Of a stretch of DNA of 64,000 nt, positions 16,917-24,214 are shown piece by piece (position 1 is the first letter of the stretch; each line of letters opens with the position of its first letter). Source of the stretch: Achromobacter denitrificans NBRC 15125 (GTDB lineage: Bacteria > Pseudomonadota > Gammaproteobacteria > Burkholderiales > Burkholderiaceae_B); contig NZ_BCTQ01000001.1 of the NCBI RefSeq assembly GCF_001571365.1, positions 186,001 to 250,000 of the forward strand. The letters run 5' to 3'. The translations under genes were made by a program, and so were the position numbers. The notes under the pieces are model-generated. The model was not told the origin of the DNA, ran no database searches, and saw nothing but the letters and a program-made list of their open reading frames with translations.

Positions 16917-18572
16917 TTACGCGGTGGCCCTCAAGGCCTCCTGCCCCTCCAGCCGCCAGCGCAGGCGGACCCCGCCGGCGTCGGTGGATTCCAGCGCCGG
17001 GATCGCCGACAGCAGGCTGCGGGTGTAGTCCTCGCGCGGGCGGTCGAACACTTCGTCGCGGGAGCCCTGCTCCACGATGCCGCCGTCGCGCATGACCACC
17101 ACGCGGTCGGCCACCTGCTCCACCACGCCCAGGTCGTGGCTGATGAACAGGCAGGAGAAGCCGTGGCGCTCCTGCAGGTCGGCGAACAGGTCCAGCACCT
17201 GCGCCCGCACCGTCACGTCCAGCGCCGAAACCGGCTCGTCGGCGATCACGAAGGCGGGCCGCCGGACGACGGCGCGCGCGATCGCCACGCGCTGGCGCTG
17301 GCCGCCGGACAACTCGTGCGGGAAGCGCTTGGCATACTCGGAGCCCAGGCCCACTTCGGCCAGCACCTCGTCCACGCGCCGCCGCTTGTCGGCCGCCGGC
17401 ATGTCGTCCAGCATCCGCAGGCCCTCGCCCACCAACTGCCCGATGGTCATGCGCGGGTCCAGCGAGGAATACGGATCCTGGAACACCATCTGGCAATTCA
17501 GCCGGTAATCGCGCCAGGCGGGCGAACGGCGCGCGACCTGCTGGCCGCGGAACAGGATCTGGCCCGAGGTCGGCGTCAGCAGCCCGGCGATGGCCCGGCC
17601 CAGCGTCGTCTTGCCCGAGCCGGACCCTCCCACCACTGCCACGACTTCCCGCGGCTTGACGTGCAGGTCGATGCCGTTGAGCGCCCGCTTGGCGCCCGTG
17701 CGGGAGAACAGCCGCTGGTGGCCCGCGTAGTCCACGATCAGGTTGCGGACCTCGACGATGGGCGCTTCCTTGGTCTGCGGACGCGCCGGCTGCCGGCGCG
17801 GCATGGCGTCCAGCAGCTTGCGGGTGTAGGGATGCTGCGGCCGTTCCAGGATGCCGGCCGTGGTGCCGGTTTCCAGCACCTTGCCGTGCTGCATCACCAC
17901 CATGCGCTCGGTGTAGCGCGCCACCATCGGCAGGTCGTGGCTGATCATCAGCACGGCCGTATGGTGCTCGCGGGTCAGGTCCACCATCAGTTCCAGCACG
18001 TCCCGCTGCACCACGGCGTCCAGCGCGGTGGTGGGCTCGTCGGCGATCAGGAGCGCGGGTTCGAGCAGCATCACCGAGGCCAGCATCATGCGCTGGCGCA
18101 TGCCGCCCGAGAACTCGTGCGGCCAGGCCTCGGTCGCGCCCTTGGGATCGCGGATGCCCACGCGCCGCAGCATCTCCAGAATGCGTTCGCGGCGCGCTGC
18201 CCCGGACAGATCGCGGCGGTGCAGCTTCAGGCCTTCGTCCAGCTGGCGCCCGATGGGCATGGAAGGGTTGAGCGAAGTCATGGGTTCCTGGAACACCATG
18301 CCGATGCGCGCGCCCCGCAACTTGCGCAGGGCGGACTGGCTCGCCTTGGTGACGTCGATGCCCTCGAACAGGATGGAGCCGCCCGCCGCCACCAAAGGCT
18401 GCGGGGTCAGGCCCATGATGGCGCGAGCCGCCTGAGTCTTGCCGCTGCCGGATTCCCCCACGATGCCGACCATCTCGCCGGGCGCCACCTCGAAGGACAC
18501 CCCGCCGACGATCTCGCGCCCGCCCGGGCCCACCGTCAGCGACAGATTCGATACGGATACCAGTGCGCTCAT
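16917..18572 (-). CDS. Fused dipeptide-type ABC transporter ATPase (DppD-DppF fusion)
   Basis: Two complete ABC ATPase domains in one 551-residue polypeptide. The N-half has Walker A GESGSGKT (39-46), signature FSGGMRQR and Walker [13 protein letters not shown]. The C-half has Walker A GGSGSGKT, signature LSGGQRQRVAIARA and Walker B FVIADEPVSALD. Each half ends in the oligopeptide-transport C-terminal extension (RPQHPYTRKLLDAMP; RPREDYTRSLLSAIP). The fused form replaces separate DppD and DppF subunits and energises the permease pair encoded just upstream, whose stop overlaps this ATG (TAATG). Confidence 0.95.
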   Translation of the reverse strand: MSALVSVSNLSLTVGPGGREIVGGVSFEVAPGEMVGIVGESGSGKTQAARAIMGLTPQPLVAAGGSILFEGIDVTKASQSALRKLRGARIGMVFQEPMTSLNPSMPIGRQLDEGLKLHRRDLSGAARRERILEMLRRVGIRDPKGATEAWPHEFSGGMRQRMMLASVMLLEPALLIADEPTTALDAVVQRDVLELMVDLTREHHTAVLMISHDLPMVARYTERMVVMQHGKVLETGTTAGILERPQHPYTRKLLDAMPRRQPARPQTKEAPIVEVRNLIVDYAGHQRLFSRTGAKRALNGIDLHVKPREVVAVVGGSGSGKTTLGRAIAGLLTPTSGQILFRGQQVARRSPAWRDYRLNCQMVFQDPYSSLDPRMTIGQLVGEGLRMLDDMPAADKRRRVDEVLAEVGLGSEYAKRFPHELSGGQRQRVAIARAVVRRPAFVIADEPVSALDVTVRAQVLDLFADLQERHGFSCLFISHDLGVVEQVADRVVVMRDGGIVEQGSRDEVFDRPREDYTRSLLSAIPALESTDAGGVRLRWRLEGQEALRATA

Positions 18573-19390
18573 TACACGCCCCTCATGCGGGGATCGAAGC
18601 GGTCTCGCACCGCGTCGCCCAGCAGGTTGATCCCCAGCAGCGCGAGCGCGATGGCCAGGCCGGGAAGAATGGATAGATAGGATGCCTGCGCCATGAACGG
18701 CCGCGCCGCCGCGAGCATATTGCCCCAGGTGGGCGCGGGCGGCGGCACGCCCAGGCCCAGGAAGGACAGCGCGCTTTCCGCCAGGATCACCCAGCCGAAC
18801 ATGGACGTGGCCAGCACCGTCAACGGCGCGACGCAGTTGGGCAGCACGTGGCGGAACATGGTGTAGAGCTCGGAGTTTCCCAACACGCGGGAAGACTCGA
18901 TGAACTCCTTTTCGCGCAGGGACAGCACCGTGCCCCGCACGATGCGCGTCACCGAGGGCGTGTAGGCCAGCCCCAGCGCGAGGATGATGCCGTACTTGTT
19001 GGCGCCCACCACGGCCAGCAGGCCGAGCGCCAGCAGCAGGCCGGGAAAGGCCAGCAGCGCGTTGTTGAAGGCCATGATGATGCGGTCGGTCCAGCCCCGC
19101 ACGAAGCCCGTCAGGGTGCCGATCGCCGTGCCCGCCACGATGGCGAAGCTGACGGTCAGCAGGCTGATCCAGACGCTGCTCGACGCCCCCGCCAGCAGGC
19201 GGGACAGTTCGTCGCGGCCGAACTCGTCGGTGCCCAGCAGGAATTCCCCGCCGGGCGGCCGCAGGCGGGCCGCAAAATTGATCTTGAGCGGGTCATAGGG
19301 AGTCCAGAAGGCGCCCATGATCGCCGCGACGATCATCAGCGCCACGATCGCGCCGCCCAGCAGCGCGTTGGCCGGAATTCGCTTTTTCAT
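18572..19390 (-). CDS. Dipeptide-type ABC transporter permease (DppC-like)
   Basis: Inner-membrane permease of 272 residues with an N-terminal membrane helix (ALLGGAIVALMIVAAIMGAFW) and a BPD transporter domain. DppC marks are LRPPGGEFLLGTDEFGRDELSRLLAGA near the N-terminus and the coupling-helix EAA region (SSRVLGNSELYTMFRHVLPN). The ATG at 19390 overlaps the DppB-like stop (ATGA). A longer in-frame reading to 20059 only overlaps that permease gene and was rejected. Confidence 0.94.
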   Translation of the reverse strand: MKKRIPANALLGGAIVALMIVAAIMGAFWTPYDPLKINFAARLRPPGGEFLLGTDEFGRDELSRLLAGASSSVWISLLTVSFAIVAGTAIGTLTGFVRGWTDRIIMAFNNALLAFPGLLLALGLLAVVGANKYGIILALGLAYTPSVTRIVRGTVLSLREKEFIESSRVLGNSELYTMFRHVLPNCVAPLTVLATSMFGWVILAESALSFLGLGVPPPAPTWGNMLAAARPFMAQASYLSILPGLAIALALLGINLLGDAVRDRFDPRMRGV

Positions 19391-20331
19391 TCGGCGGTCA
19401 CTCTCGGGTCGAAAAGGGGATAGCAGAGATCGATCAGCAGGTTCACGATCACGTAGACCACGCCCACGAACAGCAGGCAGCCCTGGATCACGGGATAGTC
19501 GCGGGCGAAGATCGAATCCACGAGCAGACGGCCCAGGCCGGGAATCGTGAACACCGTTTCCACGACGGCGATGCCGCCCAGCAGGTTGCCCAGCACCAGG
19601 CCGATCAGCGTCCAGGTGGGGCCGAAGGCGTTGCGGAAGGCATGGCGCGTCAGCACGGCGAATTCGGACAGGCCCTTGGCTCGCGCATGAGTGATGTAGT
19701 CCAGCCGCAGCACTTCCAGCGTGCTGGCCCGGGCCATGCGCATCAGCACGCCGATCTCGTGCAGGAACAGCGTGGCGATCGGCATGACCAGGTACAGCAG
19801 GCCGGCCTTCCAGTCGTCGCCGATGGATACGTAGCCCACCACCGGCAGCCATTGCAGCTTCAGGCCGAAGAAGATCAGCAGCAGCAGGCCCAGCCAGAAG
19901 GTCGGGATGGACACCAGCAGCGTGGCGGTCCCCACCAGGAACAGGTCGGGCGCCTTGTTCTGCTTCCAGGCCGCGATCATGCCGGCCGGCACCGCCACCA
20001 TCGCGGCAAACAGCACCGCCACCAGCACCACGCGGCCGCTGATCAGGAAACGGTCCCACACCAGCGGCAGCACGGGCTGGCCGGTATTGATGGAGGCGCC
20101 CAGGTCGCCGTGCAGCATGTTGCCGAACCAGATGCCGAACTGCGTGGCCCAGGTCTGGTCCAGGCCCAGCCTGCCGCGCAGGTCGGCCAGCGCGGCAGGC
20201 GTGGCCAGATCGCCCAGCAGCAGCTGGGCCGGATCGCCGGGAATGAGCCGGATCATTACGAACACGGCCACCGCCACGATCAGCAGCGTGGGCACGGCCA
20301 TGACGATACGGGATAGCGCGAAACGCAACAT
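19387..20331 (-). CDS. Dipeptide-type ABC transporter permease (DppB-like)
   Basis: Inner-membrane permease of 314 residues. The DppB-type N-terminus is MLRFALSRIVMAVPTLLIVAVAVFVMIRLIPGDPAQLLLGD. Six hydrophobic segments follow, with the EAA loop (THARAKGLSEFAVLTRHAFRN) and the C-terminal VVETVFTIPGLGRLLVDSIFARDYPVIQG. It is the first transport gene after the hydrolase at 20393 on the same strand, 61 bp downstream, and overlaps the DppC-like gene. It forms the translocation channel for ligands bound by the nearby family-5 binding proteins. Confidence 0.95.
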   Translation of the reverse strand: MLRFALSRIVMAVPTLLIVAVAVFVMIRLIPGDPAQLLLGDLATPAALADLRGRLGLDQTWATQFGIWFGNMLHGDLGASINTGQPVLPLVWDRFLISGRVVLVAVLFAAMVAVPAGMIAAWKQNKAPDLFLVGTATLLVSIPTFWLGLLLLIFFGLKLQWLPVVGYVSIGDDWKAGLLYLVMPIATLFLHEIGVLMRMARASTLEVLRLDYITHARAKGLSEFAVLTRHAFRNAFGPTWTLIGLVLGNLLGGIAVVETVFTIPGLGRLLVDSIFARDYPVIQGCLLFVGVVYVIVNLLIDLCYPLFDPRVTAE

Positions 20332-20392
20332 GGCCCTCTCCTATCGCCCGGCGCGGACGCTGCCGCGCCGCGGGCTCTTCAAGAATTCAGTG

Positions 20393-21256
20393 TTACGCAT
20401 TGCGCAGCCTGGCCAGCGCCGACGCCAGGAAGTCCTGGACTTCGCCCACGCACTTCAGGCCGTCGTGCGGCACGTTGTCCACCAGGTCGAGCGTGACGTT
20501 CACGCCCGCCGCCTCGAACGAGCGGCGCAGCGATTCCAGCCGCTCCGGACGATTCCGGCCGGCGGAGTTGGCGCCCGGCATGAAGAACTTGCCGCCTTCG
20601 CGATGGGTGATTTCCCAGGTTTCCAGGTCGGCCTTGCCGACCACCATGTGCACGGCCACGCGGCGCAGGGCGTCCACGTCGATGCCCTTGCCGAAGCGGG
20701 TTTCGGCGTCGCGCACGCCCACCCACCAGTCCTGCTCGGGATCCAGCAGCGTCACCGAACCCGGCGCGCCGATCGATACCGCCCACAGGCGTTCCGGATG
20801 GAGCAATGCGAAGCGGTTCACGAACTGGCCGCCGCCCGAATAGCCGAACAGGGCGAACTGCTCGAAATCGCGGCCGAACTTCTCGCCCACTTCCGCCACC
20901 ATGTCCAGCAGGATATGGTCATAGCGGATTTCCCCTTCGCGCAGCTGCTTGAAGCCGTCGCGGTTGCCGTCGCCCAGCGGGCCGACGGGGAACAGCGGGC
21001 AGAGCACGATGCAATCGTTCCAGCGGGCGAACTCGGCGAACGCGTCGCGGTACTCCACGAAGGCCCGGCCCGTGCCGTGCATGATCACGACCAGTTCCAT
21101 CGGGTGCCGGGCCGCGTCGATGTGCGGCGGCACGTACATGCAATAGGAAAAGCGCGGATCGGTGCGCGCGGCGAAGACGGTGCTGTGCCCCAGGTCGTAG
21201 ATGGCGCGGGCGCGGGCGGCGTCGGGTTGGATGGCGAGTGCTGCGTCGGACTGCAT
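20393..21256 (-). CDS. Alpha/beta-hydrolase (esterase/PHB-depolymerase-like)
   Basis: Predicted cytoplasmic hydrolase of 287 residues. The nucleophile elbow is FGYSGGGQFVNRFALLHPE; the oxyanion segment is MELVVIMHGTGRAF; a late His (DNVPHDGLKC) is a likely catalytic residue. I start at MQSDAALAIQPD, where GAGGAAACC precedes the ATG; the longer reading from 21337 runs back through the operator. It is the promoter-proximal gene of the hydrolase-permease-permease-ATPase unit and lies 71 bp downstream of operator site 3. It therefore probably acts on the imported compound or on the C45 enzyme's product. The substrate is unknown. Confidence 0.88.
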   Translation of the reverse strand: MQSDAALAIQPDAARARAIYDLGHSTVFAARTDPRFSYCMYVPPHIDAARHPMELVVIMHGTGRAFVEYRDAFAEFARWNDCIVLCPLFPVGPLGDGNRDGFKQLREGEIRYDHILLDMVAEVGEKFGRDFEQFALFGYSGGGQFVNRFALLHPERLWAVSIGAPGSVTLLDPEQDWWVGVRDAETRFGKGIDVDALRRVAVHMVVGKADLETWEITHREGGKFFMPGANSAGRNRPERLESLRRSFEAAGVNVTLDLVDNVPHDGLKCVGEVQDFLASALARLRNA

Positions 21257-21318
21257 GGTTTCCTCGTTTCCATGGCCGCGTCGCGGGCCATGGTCTGTGC
21301 CGGTGGTCAAAACAATGA

Positions 21319-21347
21319 TCACATAAATTGGCGCCAATTTTAGGCAT
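21319..21347 (-). promoter_or_regulatory. TTGGCGCCAA operator, site 3 of 3, before the transporter operon
   Basis: The strongest copy: AAATTGGCGCCAATTT (21325-21340) is a perfect 16-bp palindrome. On the minus strand the core sits in a 17-bp spacer between weak hexamers GATGCC (21347-21342) and TATGTG (21324-21319), the same geometry as site 2. It precedes the alpha/beta-hydrolase gene, the first of the transporter operon. Confidence 0.6.
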
Positions 21348-21415
21348 CAGTGATCCGACACAACAAGGCAGGGGATTCCCTAGGGCGGCTGGTCCGGCAG
21401 GCGGAAGGCCGGGGC

Positions 21416-22333
21416 TCAGCCCTTGCCCAGCAGCCGCTTGGCCAGGCCGACCGCGCCCAGCACCACGGCCCCGGCCACCACGCCGAACAACGCGTTGAGC
21501 ACGGTGGACACCAGTGCAGGCACCACGCCGCCCTCGCCCACCGCCGCGGCGGCGCCTTCGATGGCGGCGTACAAGGGCGCGATGCCGTGCGTCAGAATGG
21601 CGCCGCCGACCATGAACATGGCGGCCGTCCCCACCACGGACAGCGTTTTCATCAGGTAGGGCGCGGCGCCCACGATGCGCCGGCCCAGCCAGGCCAGCGC
21701 CTGCGAGGACTTGCGGCTGAGGTACAGGCCCAGGTCGTCGAGCTTGACGATGCCGGCCACCAGCCCATAGACGCCGACCGTCATGGCGATGGCGATGATG
21801 GACAGCACCATGACCTGGCGGGTGAAGTCGGCGTCCGCCACCGCCCCCAGGCTGATGACGATGATTTCCGCCGACAGGATGAAATCGGTGCGCACCGCGC
21901 CTTTGATCTTGCCGCGCTCGAAGGCCACCATGTCGACCGCCTGGTCCTGCAGCGCGTCGGCGCGCGCCGCGTGGTGGTTTTCGGCGGAGTCGCCGTGCGA
22001 CAGGTATTTGTGGGCCAGCTTTTCGACGCCCTCGTAGCAGAGGAAGGCGCCGCCCAGCATCAATAGCGGCGTGATGGCCCAGGGCGCGAAGGCGCTGATG
22101 AGCAGCGCCGCCGGCACCAGGATCAGCTTGTTGACGAAGGAGCCCTTGGCAACCGCCCAGACCACCGGCAGCTCGCGGTTGACGGGGACGCCGGTGACCT
22201 GCTGCGCATTGAGCGCCAGGTCGTCGCCCAGCACGCCGGCGGTTTTCTTGGCGGCCACCTTGGTCATGACGGATACGTCGTCCAGTATGGTGGCGATGTC
22301 GTCGAACAATGCGAAAAAGCTGCTTCCGGCCAT
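21416..22333 (-). CDS. yedI: DUF808 inner-membrane protein (YedI-like)
   Basis: Conserved membrane protein of 305 residues. The family N-terminus [48 protein letters not shown] is diagnostic for DUF808. Several membrane segments follow ([33 protein letters not shown] and others), with the conserved EKLAHKYL and [14 protein letters not shown]. The function of the family is not known; in E. coli it is annotated only as an inner-membrane protein. The ATG at 22333 is preceded by GGGG at workable spacing. It appears monocistronic. Confidence 0.9.
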   Translation of the reverse strand: MAGSSFFALFDDIATILDDVSVMTKVAAKKTAGVLGDDLALNAQQVTGVPVNRELPVVWAVAKGSFVNKLILVPAALLISAFAPWAITPLLMLGGAFLCYEGVEKLAHKYLSHGDSAENHHAARADALQDQAVDMVAFERGKIKGAVRTDFILSAEIIVISLGAVADADFTRQVMVLSIIAIAMTVGVYGLVAGIVKLDDLGLYLSRKSSQALAWLGRRIVGAAPYLMKTLSVVGTAAMFMVGGAILTHGIAPLYAAIEGAAAAVGEGGVVPALVSTVLNALFGVVAGAVVLGAVGLAKRLLGKG

Positions 22334-22495
22334 CAAGAATCCCCGTCGCCTCGTAAGGTTTTCCGAGTGTACAGGCGGCCGCGGCCATCGATGCGCGCGG
22401 CGCATGGCCGTTTTCATTCCTTTTTTGTCCGGATCGGCGCGGCCGGCGGCGCCACGAGCGCCTATTCTGGCCTATTCCCGCCCCAGGAGCCCGCC

Positions 22496-22804
22496 ATGCT
22501 CGCCTTGCGTCCCACCTGCGAACACTGCGACGCCGCGCTGCCGCCGGCATCGGCCCAGGCCAGGATATGCAGTTTCGAATGCACGTTCTGCGCCGATTGC
22601 GCGGAGGGGCTGCTGGGCAACGTCTGCCCCAATTGCGGCGGCGGCTTCGCGCCGCGCCCGGTGCGGCCGGCCAGCGACCGCAAGGGCGGCAACTTCCTGG
22701 GCCGGTATCCCGCCAGCGCGGAGCGCAAGCATCGCCCCGTCGACCTGACCGCCCACGCGGCCTTGCTCCGCAGTCTGGAAGGCATCCCGCCCGAAGCGCG
22801 CTAG
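22496..22804 (+). CDS. DUF1272 small cysteine-rich (zinc-ribbon-like) protein
   Basis: Protein of 102 residues starting MLALRPTCEHCDAALPP. Cysteines fall in pairs: CEHC (8, 11), C25, C29 and C32 (CSFECTFCADC), then CPNC near 45-48, so one or two bound zinc ions are likely. This arrangement and LRPTCEHCD identify DUF1272. AGGAG precedes the ATG. It is divergent from the DUF808 gene, with a 162-bp interval in which no clear regulatory repeat is seen. Function unknown. Confidence 0.85.
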   Translation: MLALRPTCEHCDAALPPASAQARICSFECTFCADCAEGLLGNVCPNCGGGFAPRPVRPASDRKGGNFLGRYPASAERKHRPVDLTAHAALLRSLEGIPPEAR

Positions 22805-22900
22805 GGCCTGTTCCCCCCAAAAGGAGCCTCGCGCAGGCCGGCAATCGGCCGCCAGGCCAGGCGTGGTCGCCACCGCGTGGCTTGGCCACGCAACTGGGCG

Positions 22901-23311
22901 CTACATCGCTTCGATGCGGGGGTAGAGATCGCGGTTTTCGCGCTGCATGCGCTCGTGGACCCGCCGCAGCACCACGTTGGCGTCGGCCCGGAAGCCGGCC
23001 TCGTCCCGTTCCAGGCTGCCCGCGTTGTTCCAGCGCCGGGCGAAGTCCTCGTAGCTGCGCGCGATCTCGTCCATTTCGTCCTGGAAGGCGCGGCCCGTGC
23101 TCGCCAGATCCGCGTCGGCGCAGCGCGCCAGCGCGGGATACAGGGCGCGGTCTTCGACGGCCAGGTGCAGCTTGATGATGGCGCTGATCGACACGATGCC
23201 GCGCGCGATCTGCGCGGCGTTGCGGGCCACGCCCGCGTGCGCCAGGCGGCGCAGCGAGGCGATGCCCTCCAGGATGTCCACGTGTTGCTGTTTGAATTTA
23301 TCGATGTTCAT
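22901..23311 (-). CDS. Hemerythrin-domain protein
   Basis: Single four-helix hemerythrin-like domain of 136 residues. Candidate di-iron ligands are His10 (KQQHVDILEGI), His49 and Glu53 (IKLHLAVEDRALYP), and His119 with a C-terminal Glu/Asp (RRVHERMQRENRDLYP). Members bind O2 or NO or sense them. It lies 55 bp downstream of the YtfE-like gene on the same strand, so it may be the second gene of the NorR-controlled unit. That position favours a role in NO or iron-centre protection. Confidence 0.88.
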   Translation of the reverse strand: MNIDKFKQQHVDILEGIASLRRLAHAGVARNAAQIARGIVSISAIIKLHLAVEDRALYPALARCADADLASTGRAFQDEMDEIARSYEDFARRWNNAGSLERDEAGFRADANVVLRRVHERMQRENRDLYPRIEAM

Positions 23312-23366
23312 GCCGGATTTCCTCTCCCGGGCGGCGGGGCCGATCGCCCCGCCCCGCCCGCTGCCT

Positions 23367-24062
23367 TCAGCCCGCCGCCCGCAGGCCGTGCGCGGGCTCG
23401 GTGGAGCCGCCGGCGTTCTCGAACAGGATGTTGTTCTCCAGGTGGATGTGCGCCATCAGGTCCTCCTTGAAGGTCCGGATGCCCAGATAGAGCGCGCGCC
23501 AGGTATTGCAGGCGGCGCGCGGCAGCGTCACGCCATTGGTCAGCGCCAGCAGGCGTTCCAGCGCCACGCCGTGGTCGTCGTGCTCCATGCGCATGACCCG
23601 GATGGGCATGGTCGCCATGGCGCCGTGCCCGCGGGCCAGCATCGGGAACAGCACCTGCTCTTCTTTCTGCATGTGGCTTTCCAGTTCCTGCTGCATGACG
23701 CGCAGGTGGTCGGCCAGCCCGGTCGGACAATCCGGGCTGTCGGCATGCACCTGCTCCACCTTCAGCGCCAGGCGGATCAGTTCGGGCAGCTGCTGGCGGT
23801 GCACCTCGTGGTAGCGCTCCAGGATGTGGTCGATCAGTTCCGCCGGCGAGGCCAGGCCCCAGTCCGTTTCCTGGGCGGGGTTCTGCGCCAGCGCGGTCAG
23901 GCGCGCTTCGATCTGCGCCACGTCCAGCGAGCGCTCGGCGGCGGCCGCGGCCAGGCTTTTCTTGCCGCCACAGCAGAAGTCCAGCTCATACTCATGAAAC
24001 ACCTGGGTGGCGCCGGGAATGCTGCGGGCCAGTTGGCCCAGGGATTGCTCAACCATGCTCAT
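23367..24062 (-). CDS. ytfE: YtfE/RIC-family di-iron protein (iron-sulfur cluster repair, NO stress)
   Basis: Protein of 231 residues matching the RIC family (YtfE/ScdA/DnrN; NorA in Ralstonia). The N-terminal ScdA-type domain carries the family motif ELDFCCGGKKSL (Cys30-Cys31). The C-terminal hemerythrin-like domain has the ligand pattern H79...H130...H161 (MRMEHDDHG) and H205xH207xE209 (AHIHLENNILF). RIC proteins repair nitrosatively damaged Fe-S clusters or remove NO. I chose the third ATG (MSMVEQSLG) because GGAGAAG precedes it at ideal spacing; ATG at 24074 is the alternative. It is divergent from norR and has a sigma54 promoter. Confidence 0.92.
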   Translation of the reverse strand: MSMVEQSLGQLARSIPGATQVFHEYELDFCCGGKKSLAAAAAERSLDVAQIEARLTALAQNPAQETDWGLASPAELIDHILERYHEVHRQQLPELIRLALKVEQVHADSPDCPTGLADHLRVMQQELESHMQKEEQVLFPMLARGHGAMATMPIRVMRMEHDDHGVALERLLALTNGVTLPRAACNTWRALYLGIRTFKEDLMAHIHLENNILFENAGGSTEPAHGLRAAG

Positions 24063-24099
24063 CGTCTTCTCCATTGATCGTGACGGGTACCTGGATAAG

Positions 24100-24116
24100 A
24101 GCGAAAACCGTGCCAG
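24100..24116 (-). promoter_or_regulatory. Sigma54 (-24/-12) promoter for ytfE
   Basis: The minus strand reads CTGGCACGGTTTTCGCT, matching the sigma54 consensus YTGGCACGRNNNTTGCW at every fixed position except one (TCGC for TTGC). It lies 38 bp upstream of the ytfE start codon and downstream of three NorR-type sites. Sigma54 promoters need an AAA+ activator, which the adjacent norR gene supplies. Confidence 0.85.
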
Positions 24117-24154
24117 GAAAAAGTTGTGATTTATCAAACACCTGCAAATTAAAG

Positions 24155-24212
24155 GGTGAATATCACCCTTCGCTGGCTGGGTGATATTCACCTGGCAAGG
24201 GTAAAATTCACC
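24155..24212. promoter_or_regulatory. Three NorR enhancer sites, GGT-N7-ACC
   Basis: GGTGAATATCACC (24155-24167), GGTGATATTCACC (24180-24192) and GGTAAAATTCACC (24200-24212) all match the GGT-N7-ACC site reported for Ralstonia eutropha NorR. E. coli NorR likewise needs three sites. They lie about 40-110 bp upstream of the sigma54 promoter. The last ends 2 bp before the norR ATG, so NorR probably also represses its own expression. Confidence 0.87.
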
Positions 24213-24214
24213 CC

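Noticed and set aside
16764-18680. A 638-residue plus-strand open frame opposite the fused ATPase gene
   Set aside because: No domain, biased composition, and it lies exactly opposite a well-conserved gene with two sets of ABC motifs.
22875-22891. GCGTGG-N5-CCACGC hairpin between the DUF1272 and hemerythrin genes
   Set aside because: A short stem not followed by a T-run on either strand; too weak to call a terminator.
22901-24062. Treating the hemerythrin gene as part of a flavohemoglobin or NO-reductase operon
   Set aside because: No Hmp, NorVW or NorB sequence lies between 20393 and 26722; only RIC, hemerythrin and NorR are present.
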